Shown here: positions 44,908-52,087 of the stretch, piece by piece
Layout: each line of letters starts with the position of its first letter
Numbering within the stretch: position 1 is the first letter of the stretch
NCBI GenBank assembly: GCA_023228245.1
Contig: JALOBN010000014.1
Location: forward strand, 1-52,087
Length of the DNA: 52,087 bases
Reading direction: 5' to 3'
From: Candidatus Pacearchaeota archaeon
Lineage (GTDB): Archaea > Nanoarchaeota > Nanoarchaeia > Pacearchaeales > GW2011-AR1
The notes under the pieces: generated by a model
The model's database searches: none
What the model was told of the DNA's origin: nothing
Seen by the model: the letters and a program-made list of their open reading frames with translations, nothing else
Made by a program: the position numbers and the translations under genes

Positions 44908-45522
44908 ATGATAAAATTAATACAGCAAGGTGCAGAAGCAAAAATCCTTCTCGACGAAAAAAATAATTTAGTAATAAAAGATAGGATTCAAAAATCTTAC
45001 AGAATAAAAGAAATCGACGAGAAAATCAGAAAGCAAAGAACAAAAGCAGAAAAAAAACTTTTAGAAAAAGCTTGCAAAATTATCAACGCACCAAACCCAC
45101 TTCCGCTCGAAGATTTTGATAAAATTAAAATGCCTTTCATAAAAGGAAAAAAACTTTCTGAAAATCTTGATTTATTTCCCTTAAAAAAACAAAAAGAAAT
45201 TTTGAAAACAATTGGGGAAGAAATTGCAAAATTACACGATACAGAAATTATCCACGGAGATTTAACAACTTCAAATATGATTTTAGTTGAAGATAAAATA
45301 TTTTTTATTGATTTCGGATTGGGTTACATTTCAAATAAAATTGAAGACAAAGCAGTTGATTTGCATTTGCTGAAACACGCACTTGAAGCACGGCATTTCA
45401 AAAATTGGAAAATTCTTTTTACAGAATTTGAAAAAGGTTACAAGAATAACAAAGATTCAAAAAAAATCCTCGAAAGATTAATTGCCGTCGAGAAACGTGG
45501 AAGATACAAAGAGCACGACTGA
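44908..45522 (+). CDS. bud32: Kae1-associated kinase Bud32
   Basis: A 204-aa small kinase of the PRPK/Bud32 family in the KEOPS complex, which makes t6A37 in tRNA. Kinase motifs: IQQGAEAKIL (glycine-rich-like loop), HGDLTTSNMIL (catalytic loop) and FIDFGLG (DFG). The C-terminus EKRGRYKEHD is close to the family's conserved ending. The start follows SRP54 by one base. Kae1 itself is not fused or adjacent here. Confidence 0.93.
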   Translation: MIKLIQQGAEAKILLDEKNNLVIKDRIQKSYRIKEIDEKIRKQRTKAEKKLLEKACKIINAPNPLPLEDFDKIKMPFIKGKKLSENLDLFPLKKQKEILKTIGEEIAKLHDTEIIHGDLTTSNMILVEDKIFFIDFGLGYISNKIEDKAVDLHLLKHALEARHFKNWKILFTEFEKGYKNNKDSKKILERLIAVEKRGRYKEHD

Positions 45523-45526
45523 AAAT

Positions 45527-45538
45527 ATTTATATAATT
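45527..45538 (+). promoter_or_regulatory. TATA-like box for corA
   Basis: ATTTATATAATT lies about 20-30 bp before the ATG at 45557, at the very end of and just past the bud32 coding sequence, suggesting leaderless expression of corA. Confidence 0.45.
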
Positions 45539-45556
45539 AGGTTTTGTATTACATCT

Positions 45557-46522
45557 ATGTTAGCTAATTTTGTCTGCACACAAAGAGAATTAAAAAATGT
45601 CAAGACCGAAGAATTAAAAAATTATGTCAGCAAAAAATCAAATATATTATGGATAAATATTCACAACGTTGAAAATGAAGAGGTTGCAGTTCTAAAAGAA
45701 GTTTTCAAAATTCATCCTACGACAATTGAAGATATTTTCTCACAGCAAACACCAATAAAATATGAAGACTTCGAAGATTACAAAGTTATAATTTTCAAAG
45801 GAGTGAAAGACATAAAAAAAAGAACAGTTGCAACTTACAATATCGCTTTTATCGTCGGTGAAAATTTTGTTATAACCGTAAACGGAGGAAAAGAAGGAAC
45901 AATCGCGGATTTGTTAAAAAACGAAAAGAAAATTGAATTCTTATTAAGAAAAGGAAGAAAACATTTAGTTCATTACATAATTGATAAAGAAGTCGATGAA
46001 TATGTTAAAAAAAGAGCAGAACTAAATGACGAGTTGAACAGAGTTGAAATTGAATTTATGACAAGTCAGAATAAAGAAACACTGACAAAAATTTATTCAA
46101 AAGAATTAACTTATCTTGAATTAAGGCACATTTCAGAATCAATCACAGATTTATGTTTAGCTTTAACAAAATCTTCAGAACATCGTGAAGATAAAAATTT
46201 AATTCCTTATTTCAAAGACGTTTACGACCACGCGTTGAAAACAATGAAAAGTTATCAGTCAATGTTGGAGAGAATGAATGGAATGCAGGAAATGTACGCG
46301 ACAATGACGTCGATGAAAACTAATGAAGTAATGCGTTCTCTTACAATTATTATGGCTCTGATGATGCCCCTCACAATCATCACAGGTTTTTACGGAATGA
46401 ATGTTAACCTGCCTTTTCAAGAACATTCTTCAGGATGGTTATTCATTTTAATTTCAATGATAATTTCTGCAATGATTATGATATTCATTTCAAGAAGAAG
46501 GGGCTGGATTGCCAAAGGATAA
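45557..46522 (+). CDS. corA: CorA-family divalent cation transporter
   Basis: A 321-aa protein. Cytoplasmic N-terminal domain, a long coiled stalk and two C-terminal transmembrane helices with the signature GFYGMNV between them (about residue 284-290). CorA forms pentameric Mg2+/Co2+ channels. A longer frame reaches back into bud32; the ATG at 45557 (MLANFVCTQ) is preferred because of the TATA box and because earlier codons overlap bud32. Confidence 0.93.
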   Translation: MLANFVCTQRELKNVKTEELKNYVSKKSNILWINIHNVENEEVAVLKEVFKIHPTTIEDIFSQQTPIKYEDFEDYKVIIFKGVKDIKKRTVATYNIAFIVGENFVITVNGGKEGTIADLLKNEKKIEFLLRKGRKHLVHYIIDKEVDEYVKKRAELNDELNRVEIEFMTSQNKETLTKIYSKELTYLELRHISESITDLCLALTKSSEHREDKNLIPYFKDVYDHALKTMKSYQSMLERMNGMQEMYATMTSMKTNEVMRSLTIIMALMMPLTIITGFYGMNVNLPFQEHSSGWLFILISMIISAMIMIFISRRRGWIAKG

Positions 46523-46538
46523 ACTATTTTTTAAAAAT

Positions 46539-47147
46539 TTAATTTTCCCATTCAACAACATTCATAGCTTTTTTCTCAATTTCATCAAGTTCCCTTAAAC
46601 TGCGAATTTGATTTCTGTCAAGAATATTAAAATGCTTTATTTCCGTCAAGTATTCTGGAATTTCCCAAACATCATCTTCTCTTGTTACCCAGTTTAATTT
46701 ATCAAACCGAGACATATCGACTGGCAGAGAAAATTTTCTCAATGTTTTAATTCCTTTGTCGTGATACTCGTGAAAATAACTCATAACTAATTCTCTGACA
46801 TCTCGATAAACCGGTTCTCTATATCTTAAAACAGCGTGATTCGATTTTGATATCGCTCCCCATTTTTTATTTTTTTGAAAAACCGCGATGACGTGGTCAA
46901 AATCTTTTGAACTCGCTTCCATATCAACAATCAATCCTCTTTCGCCATGAATCCTTAAAGCTAAAGAAGCAAGCAAAGCAGCCTCGATGCAATGAGCGTT
47001 ATTCGTTTTAAGAACCAGTCTAGGACTTTGACAACTATGCCCATTCGGTTCAAAATTCATAGAAAGATTATTTACAAAATCTTGAATCTTCCTAGGAGAA
47101 TTCAATTTTTTTAATATTCCTTCTTCCTCTTTTGTTAATCCAAACAT
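46539..47147 (-). CDS. Transglutaminase-like protein, soluble
   Basis: A 202-aa protein. Transglutaminase-type catalytic residues: Cys in NNAHCIEAALLASLALRIHG (about 53), His in FDHVIAVFQ (about 84), then SKSNHAVLRYREPVYRD with the third polar residue. The family is widespread in bacteria and archaea and uncharacterised. It begins 4 bp after the 3' end of tRNA-Gln on the same strand, so its mRNA may be freed by tRNA processing. No signal peptide. Confidence 0.8.
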   Translation of the reverse strand: MFGLTKEEEGILKKLNSPRKIQDFVNNLSMNFEPNGHSCQSPRLVLKTNNAHCIEAALLASLALRIHGERGLIVDMEASSKDFDHVIAVFQKNKKWGAISKSNHAVLRYREPVYRDVRELVMSYFHEYHDKGIKTLRKFSLPVDMSRFDKLNWVTREDDVWEIPEYLTEIKHFNILDRNQIRSLRELDEIEKKAMNVVEWEN

Positions 47148-47151
47148 TTTA

Positions 47152-47265
47152 TAGCCCTGCCAGGATTCGAACCTGGGTCCCAGCCTCTCTTCGTTTCAAC
47201 AAGAGAGCGAACAATCACTTGTGAACTCCAAAGGGCTAGATACTTGACCGCTGTACTACAGGGCT
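47152..47265 (-). tRNA. tRNA-Gln (TTG) with a 41-nt intron
   Basis: Acceptor AGCCCTG/CAGGGCT, D-stem GTAC/GTAT, anticodon stem TAGCC/GGCTG, T-arm CCAGG-TTCGAAT-CCTGG, discriminator A, all on the minus strand. The loop CTTTGG gives anticodon TTG. The AGCCC start and CTTTGGA loop are typical of archaeal tRNA-Gln. Mature length is 73 nt. The intron sits at 37/38, the canonical place for EndA. Confidence 0.93.
47187..47227 (-). other. tRNA-Gln intron (37/38), 41 nt
   Basis: Intron removed between G37 and A38; the exact boundary could slip by a base (GA/AG repeat). It holds a strong internal hairpin CTCTCTT/AAGAGAG. A clean bulge-helix-bulge could not be verified by eye; EndA (19886-20404) is the expected enzyme. 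Confidence 0.75.
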
Positions 47266-47288
47266 TTAATCAAATCTAACAAATCAAA

Positions 47289-47298
47289 TTTATAAGAG
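47289..47298 (-). promoter_or_regulatory. TATA box for the tRNA-Gln/46539-47147 transcript
   Basis: On the minus strand CTCTTATAAA lies about 25-33 bp before the tRNA 5' end. No separate TATA is possible for the downstream gene, because the tRNA fills that space. Confidence 0.5.
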
Positions 47299-47356
47299 TT
47301 TTGGAAATTAATATTCATATCAAAAGGTTTAAAAGATTAAATTGCGGTAGATTGAA

Positions 47357-47713
47357 ATGCCAAAAAAAGCAGAAACAGAGAAGAAAGAAGAAACCAAAGT
47401 AGAGAAGAAAAGCGAGAAGCTTTCAGAATCAGAATTCGAAAAAAAAGTAATCGAACTCGCAGACAAAGGTATGACTGCAGAAAAAATCGGAGAAACACTG
47501 AAAAGACAAGGAATTCATTCTAAAGATTACAGCAAAAAAATATCTCAAATTCTCGGACACAAATACAAAAGTCCAGATATGGAAAACATAAGCAACAAAT
47601 TAGCAAAATTAGACGAGCATGTAAAAAATAATCACGGAGATAAAAGGGCAATAAGAGAAAAGGGAAGAATATTTGCACAATTGAAAAGATTGAAAGAATA
47701 TCTCAACAAGTAA
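47357..47713 (+). CDS. rps15: Ribosomal protein S15
   Basis: A 118-aa small-subunit protein. A Lys/Glu-rich extension (1-25) replaces the usual Met-Ala-Arg-Met-His start of archaeal S15. The core is ELADKGMTAEKIGETLKRQG, SKDYSKKISQILGHKY, and the rRNA-binding HVKNNHGDKRAIREKGRIFAQL. Shorter than typical archaeal S15 (about 150). Followed by recJ 16 bp later, an order seen in other archaea. Confidence 0.9.
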   Translation: MPKKAETEKKEETKVEKKSEKLSESEFEKKVIELADKGMTAEKIGETLKRQGIHSKDYSKKISQILGHKYKSPDMENISNKLAKLDEHVKNNHGDKRAIREKGRIFAQLKRLKEYLNK

Positions 47714-47729
47714 ATAATTTTGGGGTGAA

Positions 47730-49061
47730 ATGGAATCTAAAGAGTTAAAATCAGAAATTGAAATAATAGCAAATAAGTTTCTAGTCGCAGCGGAAAATAA
47801 AGAAATTTTGGTCATAAGCCATTTCGACACCGACGGAATAACTTCTGCAACAATAATGATTCAGACATTAAAAAAACTAGACAAAATTTTCTCTGTAAAA
47901 ATTCTAAAACGAATCGAAGACGACACAATCCAAAATCTCCCGAAAGATAAAATAATTTTATTTCTTGATTTAGCGTCAGCAAGTTTGGATAAAATAATTG
48001 AAAATAATTTGAAAGATGTTTTCATAATCGACCATCACGAAGTAATTCAACAAATCCCCCCAGGAATAAATATTATCAATCCACAATTGAATGGAAAAGA
48101 AGAATTAAGTAGTTCAAGTTTAGTTTATCTTTTTTGCAAAGAGATTTGCGAAGACACAAAAGAATTAGCAAAACTCGCGATTCTCGGAATGATTGGTGAC
48201 TGTATGGAAAAGAGCATTGATAAATTAAATAATTTAATAATCAACGACGGAGAAGTAAAGAAAAAAAGGGGGTTGTTAATTTATCCATCAACACGTCCGT
48301 TAAACCGAACTTTGGAATATTGTTCAGACCCTTACATTCCTGGAATAACTGGAAATACGAAAGGAGTAATTGAATTACTGCGTGATGTAGGAATCGGAGC
48401 ACCGAATGGAAAATACAAAAGTTTGATAGAACTTGACGACGATGAAATGTCAAAATTAGTAACTGCAATAATTTTAAAAAACCCGAGAGTAAAAAACAGA
48501 GAAATAATAGGAAATATTTTTTTAATAAAATTTTTTAACAAGTTAGAAGATGCACGAGAATTAAGTGCGATGATTAATGCGTGTTCGCGTTTAGGTGAAA
48601 CAGAAACGGCAATTCAATTTTGCATGGAATCTCAAAAAGCAAAAAAGCGCGCAGAATTAATGCACACAAAATATAAACAGCACATAATTTCTGGATTAAA
48701 ATCAGCGTCGGAATCAGAAAAAATAGAAGGCAACGGATTTGTGATTATCAACGCAAAAGAAAAAATAAAAGACACAATAATTGGAACAATTGCAAGCATA
48801 CTTTCTAACTCCTCAGTTTATGAAGATGGAACAATAATTTTTACAATGGCCTATTACGAAGATAAAATAAAAGTTTCTGCAAGAAGTGTCGGACGAAATG
48901 GAAGAAACATCCGTGAAATATTAACCGCCACAATGGAATCAATCGAAGGTGAAGTCGGCGGGCACAAATTTGCAGCAGGATGTATGTTAAGCCAAGAAAA
49001 AGAAAATGATTTTTTAATTAGCTTAAAAAAGAATTTAGAAATAGAACTAGTAAAAGTTTAA
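47730..49061 (+). CDS. RecJ-like ssDNA exonuclease (archaeal GAN-type DHH protein)
   Basis: A 443-aa DHH/DHHA1 phosphoesterase. Motif I SHFDTDG (30-36), a motif II Asp in FLDLAS, DHH motif FIIDHHE (about 101) and C-terminal GGHKFAAGC. Archaeal members interact with GINS at the replication fork and degrade ssDNA; a GINS gene is at 39236. A GGTGA sequence sits directly before the ATG. Longer and different from the DHH protein at 7916-8950. Confidence 0.92.
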   Translation: MESKELKSEIEIIANKFLVAAENKEILVISHFDTDGITSATIMIQTLKKLDKIFSVKILKRIEDDTIQNLPKDKIILFLDLASASLDKIIENNLKDVFIIDHHEVIQQIPPGINIINPQLNGKEELSSSSLVYLFCKEICEDTKELAKLAILGMIGDCMEKSIDKLNNLIINDGEVKKKRGLLIYPSTRPLNRTLEYCSDPYIPGITGNTKGVIELLRDVGIGAPNGKYKSLIELDDDEMSKLVTAIILKNPRVKNREIIGNIFLIKFFNKLEDARELSAMINACSRLGETETAIQFCMESQKAKKRAELMHTKYKQHIISGLKSASESEKIEGNGFVIINAKEKIKDTIIGTIASILSNSSVYEDGTIIFTMAYYEDKIKVSARSVGRNGRNIREILTATMESIEGEVGGHKFAAGCMLSQEKENDFLISLKKNLEIELVKV

Positions 49062-49085
49062 AACCCGCATATTTCTCTTTATTTT

Positions 49086-49787
49086 ATGGAAGTTGGAGAT
49101 TTAGTTTCATGTGTTGTTGATAGAATAGTTGGGACCGTTGTATTTGTAAAAATATTAGGACAAAATTCAGATTTAGAAGGAAGCATAGTTTTCAGTGAAG
49201 TCGCTCCAGGAAGAATCAGAAATATCAGAGATTACATCGTCCCAAAGAAAAAAATCGTCTGTAAAATTTTGAGAATTTCTAATAATAATATAGATTTATC
49301 TTTTAGAAGAGTCAGCCAAAAAGAAAGAAAAGAAGTTCTTGAAGGAGAAAATTTAGAAAAAGGTTACGCCAGCATTTTGAAAAGCGTCGTAGGAGAAGAC
49401 ACAGAAAAAATATTAAAAAAAATAAATGAAAAAGAAAGTTTATTGTCCTTGTTTGAAGAAGCAAAAACAGATTCAAAAGAACTTGAAAAAATTGTCGGAG
49501 AAGAAAAAGCAAAAAAAATTATAGATATATTAAATGCTCAAAAAAAGAAAATTTCAAAAGTAAAAAAAGAAATTAACTTAACTACGACAAAACCAAACGG
49601 AATAACCTTAATAAAAAAAATCCTTTCAATTTTTAAAGAGTTCGAAGTCAAATATCTTGGTGCAGGAAAATACTTTGTAGAAGCAGAATCTGGAGATGTA
49701 AAATCTGCGGACAAAAAAATAAGAGAAAAAATTGAAGAAGCAGAAAAAGAAGCAAAGAAATTAGGTGTTGAATTTTCTTTAAAATAG
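49086..49787 (+). CDS. Translation initiation factor 2 alpha subunit
   Basis: A 233-aa protein, aIF2-alpha of the heterotrimer that brings initiator Met-tRNA to the ribosome. N-terminal S1 domain (1-85: GDLVSCVVDRIVGTVVFVKI, IVFSEVAPGRIRNIRDYI, IDLSFRRVSQKERKE), a helical middle and a C-terminal alpha-beta domain. Length is slightly short (typical 260-275). It starts 24 bp after recJ in the S15-recJ-aIF2alpha series. Confidence 0.93.
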   Translation: MEVGDLVSCVVDRIVGTVVFVKILGQNSDLEGSIVFSEVAPGRIRNIRDYIVPKKKIVCKILRISNNNIDLSFRRVSQKERKEVLEGENLEKGYASILKSVVGEDTEKILKKINEKESLLSLFEEAKTDSKELEKIVGEEKAKKIIDILNAQKKKISKVKKEINLTTTKPNGITLIKKILSIFKEFEVKYLGAGKYFVEAESGDVKSADKKIREKIEEAEKEAKKLGVEFSLK

Positions 49788-49834
49788 ATATTAAACCATA
49801 ATTATATTTTTAAATAAAAATAATATAAAAAAAT

Positions 49835-50143
49835 ATGATAAAAGAAATTGCAAGGTACGAAAAAGAATTTGAAGATTATTCCGAAGTATATAACATTAAT
49901 TCATCTCAAGAACCTATTGAAAAAGAAATTAAAAAAGTGAATAAAGCAGTTTCTTCTTTAGAGAACAGAACTCTTAATTTTTTAATTACTGAACAACGCA
50001 CAAACAAAGAAGCGTTTGGAGAAGGAGGACGGGTTTACAAAAGGACAGCTACGATTTCTAGAGAAAGTAAGATAATAAATCAAAGAGAATTAGGTATGGT
50101 TGAAGGAGCATTGATTCAATTAGACTATCACATAAAAATTTAA
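49835..50143 (+). CDS. Small hypothetical protein
   Basis: A 102-aa mostly helical, charged protein: ARYEKEFEDYSEVYN, IEKEIKKVNKAVSSLENRTLNF, then RVYKRTATISRESKIINQ. No motif recognised. TATA-like ATTATATTTTTAAATA is about 25-35 bp upstream. Its stop TAA uses the same TTAA (50140-50143) as the convergent EndoQ gene. Could be a short coiled-coil protein; function unknown. Confidence 0.55.
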   Translation: MIKEIARYEKEFEDYSEVYNINSSQEPIEKEIKKVNKAVSSLENRTLNFLITEQRTNKEAFGEGGRVYKRTATISRESKIINQRELGMVEGALIQLDYHIKI

Positions 50144-51360
50144 AATAATTTTCCTTGTTTCTCACCAATCACCGCTTTCCCATATTCTCCATCATAACCT
50201 GGCTTAACTTTTATTTTCTCGTCGCGATTTTTCAAAATTAATTCTATCAATCTCGGATTAATATCTTTCTTTACAAATTCTCCTTCAGACACATTCAGTA
50301 AAATATTAAATTCAGTTTCAAAAGTTTCAATCAGGGAATTATACAAGGTCCAAACAGTTTTGCTTTCCATTGCAGTTCCTAAAAATAAAGATAAAATTTC
50401 GTGAAGCGGGAGAATTTTATAATAAGGTTTTGCATTTTTTGTTTTGAATCCTTTCGGATTATTTGCAAGTTGCTCAACACGATTGTCCACACCAATAGTC
50501 AAATGTTTTTTACAAACAGGACAAATTCCATTTAATTTTTTTGTTTCTTCTGGCGACGAAGAGAAATTGCAATTTGAGTGCCCGTCATAATGATATTTTC
50601 CGTAAGCAGGGTCAGTTTCAATTGTTGAAATAAAACTATTCTCTCGAATCTGTTTTATAATTTCTGAATAAGAATTTACTTTGTGAAAAATCGTCGCTTC
50701 TCTCCCCAAACGAAAAGGCCAGAAACTATGTGCATCAGAAAAACTCACAATTGCTTTTTTTTCAAGCTCTGCAATTCTCCAATTCATTTCAGGATCCGAC
50801 GACATTCCAGTTTCAATCGCATGAACATTTTCAAACTCTTCTCCAAATGCTTCTTTCAAAGAATCAAATCCAGACATGCTCCCAAAAACTCCAAAATACG
50901 GCGTCCATATATGTGCCGGAATTATTTCAATATTCTCAGAAATTTTTCTCATTTGTTTTACAAATTCTTCACAAGAAATTCCGAAAATTGGTCTCCCATC
51001 ATAATCCCGCCTTCCCAATGTATCTAAATAAGAATTTATTTTTTCAGCAACTTCCACCGACGGAACTAAAACAACAAGATGAATTCTTCTTCCTCGACCT
51101 TTTGTATAAATAAAAGAAATTTCTCCAGTAATAATAAATGGAAAATCTTCATAAAAATAAAAACCATTTTTTTCAACTAATTTTTCTTTAATTTCTTTAA
51201 TCCATAAAGGATGTGTAAAATCTCCAGTTCCTAACAAATTAATTCCTTTAATCTTCGCCCATTTCACAAGATTCTCAAAAGAAATATTTGTACTACACGC
51301 TCGCGAATATTTTGAATGAATATGAAAATCTCCAAAAAGAACTTCGTCAAAATTAATCAT
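50140..51360 (-). CDS. PHP-family endonuclease (EndoQ-like)
   Basis: A 406-aa protein. PHP domain: DFHIHSKYSRACS (HxH), GTGDFTHPLW, then IIPAHIWTPYFGVFG and VSFSDAHSFWPFRLGRE. A zinc-binding segment follows (NCNFSSSPEETKKLNGICPVCKK, about 268-290) and a helical C-terminus. This COG1379-type architecture is that of archaeal endonuclease Q, which cuts 5' of deaminated bases (uracil, hypoxanthine, xanthine). The match is by motif and domain order, so the enzyme name is moderately confident; PHP phosphoesterase is certain. Confidence 0.85.
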   Translation of the reverse strand: MINFDEVLFGDFHIHSKYSRACSTNISFENLVKWAKIKGINLLGTGDFTHPLWIKEIKEKLVEKNGFYFYEDFPFIITGEISFIYTKGRGRRIHLVVLVPSVEVAEKINSYLDTLGRRDYDGRPIFGISCEEFVKQMRKISENIEIIPAHIWTPYFGVFGSMSGFDSLKEAFGEEFENVHAIETGMSSDPEMNWRIAELEKKAIVSFSDAHSFWPFRLGREATIFHKVNSYSEIIKQIRENSFISTIETDPAYGKYHYDGHSNCNFSSSPEETKKLNGICPVCKKHLTIGVDNRVEQLANNPKGFKTKNAKPYYKILPLHEILSLFLGTAMESKTVWTLYNSLIETFETEFNILLNVSEGEFVKKDINPRLIELILKNRDEKIKVKPGYDGEYGKAVIGEKQGKLF

Positions 51361-51445
51361 AAATATTTACAAATTAACAAGATTAAAAATTTACCTGTGA
51401 TAAATAATACAGAACATTTTTAAATATAATTTTTATCTTCATTTT

Positions 51446-51892
51446 ATGGAAAGAACATTAGTTTTAATCAAGCCCGACGCAATGGCAAAACATCTTGCTG
51501 GGAATATAATTACAGATTTGTATACATTAAATTTGAAAATGATTGCATTGAAATTGTCGAATGTAAAAAGAGAACTCGCAGAAATGCATTATTCAGAACA
51601 TAAAGGAAAACCTTTCTTTGAGGATTTAATAAAACATCTTACAGGAGAATTGCACAATCATGAAAAAGTTATTGCAATAATTTATGAAGGTAAAGACGCA
51701 GTTAAAAAAATTCGGGACGCAATTGGAAAAACAAATCCTGACGAATGTGAACCTTGGAGTATCAGAGGAAAATATGGAAAAATCAATACAAAAACAAACT
51801 GCCATGAAACAGTTATCCACGCATCAGATTCTGTAGCAAGTGCAAATAGAGAAATCAAACTTTGGTTTGACGACGACGAAATTGTAAATTAA
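51446..51892 (+). CDS. ndk: Nucleoside diphosphate kinase
   Basis: A 148-aa enzyme balancing NTP pools. MERTLVLIKPDAMAKHL at the N-terminus, catalytic His in NCHETVIHASDSVASANRE (about residue 122), normal length (about 150). TATA-like TTTTTAAATATAA is about 25 bp upstream. Complete gene; convergent with the partial gene at the right edge. Confidence 0.96.
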   Translation: MERTLVLIKPDAMAKHLAGNIITDLYTLNLKMIALKLSNVKRELAEMHYSEHKGKPFFEDLIKHLTGELHNHEKVIAIIYEGKDAVKKIRDAIGKTNPDECEPWSIRGKYGKINTKTNCHETVIHASDSVASANREIKLWFDDDEIVN

Positions 51893-51918
51893 TTTTTATT
51901 GAACTCATTTTTCTAGAA

Positions 51919-52087
51919 TTATTCATTCCAATTCCCATAAGTTACATGAGCTTTTTCATATCTTGTTAATAACCCTAATTCACATGCACTTTCATAAAGC
52001 ACAACAGCCGCCTGTGAAAGAGCATCACAACCAAAAGAAGACTCTGCTCTTAATGCACTTTGATTTACTTCAAGTCTAAGTTTATCC
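51919..52087 (-). CDS. C-terminal end of an unrecognised protein (5' end beyond window)
   Basis: On the minus strand the frame from the window edge runs to TAA at 51919-51921, giving 55 residues that end ESACELGLLTRYEKAHVTYG plus NWNE. Its composition is protein-like with two helix-like stretches (ALRAESSFGCDALSQAAVVL). No family is recognised from so short a tail. Confidence 0.55.
   Translation of the reverse strand, partial: DKLRLEVNQSALRAESSFGCDALSQAAVVLYESACELGLLTRYEKAHVTYGNWNE

Noticed and set aside
47152..47265. Class II tRNA (Ser or Leu) with a long variable arm instead of an intron
   Set aside because: The strong CTCTCTT/AAGAGAG helix lies in the anticodon-loop interval, and removing 41 nt leaves a perfect cloverleaf with the AGCCC...CTTTGGA hallmark of archaeal tRNA-Gln.

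Overview
The window reads as a chromosome segment of a very AT-rich archaeon, most likely a small-genome DPANN lineage (Woesearchaeota/Pacearchaeota-like). Archaeal markers are TFB, TFE, Sm-like protein, ribosomal proteins S8e, S17e, S3Ae and L44e, aIF2-alpha, GINS, tRNA-splicing endonuclease EndA, archaeal phosphoglycerate mutase, deoxyhypusine synthase and Bud32. Many genes have a TATA-like box about 25 bp before the start codon and almost no leader. Bacterial-looking AlaRS, LeuRS and tRNA-guanine transglycosylase are mixed in, as is common in DPANN. The lineage is inferred; no 16S rRNA is present.

Layout. 1-7803: surface-protein region, with a partial tail-fibre-like secreted protein (minus) divergent from a small DUF2080-like gene, a 1375-aa DUF285-repeat adhesin and a membrane-anchored Ig-like protein. 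7916-10945: deoxyhypusine synthase, PLP decarboxylase and DHH phosphoesterase. 11106-13411: small membrane protein, SpoIIM-like, rhomboid and TFE. 13613-21633: coiled-coil pair, AlaRS, transglutaminase-like protein, LeuRS, EndA, an HTH protein and S17e. 21672-28371: tRNA-Met, a tiny Lys-rich gene, GlyRS, tRNA-Cys, a [FeFe]-hydrogenase-like protein, tRNA-Arg, a small CxxC protein, RNase Z, Sm, S8e, TFB (interrupted by an in-frame stop) and tRNA-Leu. 28392-36869: a giant surface operon (42-aa RHH-like protein, 627-aa pilin-like protein, 2160-aa Cys-rich protein with an NlpC/P60-like domain). 37000-39184: tRNA-Val, zinc-ribbon membrane protein, HTH protein, L44e, S3Ae and tRNA-Thr. 39236-46522: GINS, ApgM, FtsY, TGT, SRP54, Bud32 and CorA. 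46539-52087: transglutaminase-like protein behind an intron-containing tRNA-Gln, S15, RecJ-like, aIF2-alpha, EndoQ, NDK and a partial gene.

How the genes work together. Most serve information processing: tRNA maturation (EndA, RNase Z, TGT, tRNA genes), aminoacylation, co-translational targeting (FtsY plus SRP54), transcription initiation (TFB, TFE), replication and repair (GINS, RecJ-like, EndoQ) and translation (S8e, S17e, S15, L44e, S3Ae, aIF2-alpha, hypusine). About a third of the window encodes large cell-surface proteins that could mediate attachment to a partner cell.

The most unusual signals are: (i) a family of about 150-bp intergenic modules, two of which lie directly behind tRNA genes and end in a copy of that tRNA's 3' acceptor; (ii) a single in-frame TAA in tfb; (iii) a 279-aa [FeFe]-hydrogenase-like protein with all four H-cluster cysteines but not the proton-relay cysteine; (iv) two surface-protein operons each headed by a tiny putative DNA-binding protein.
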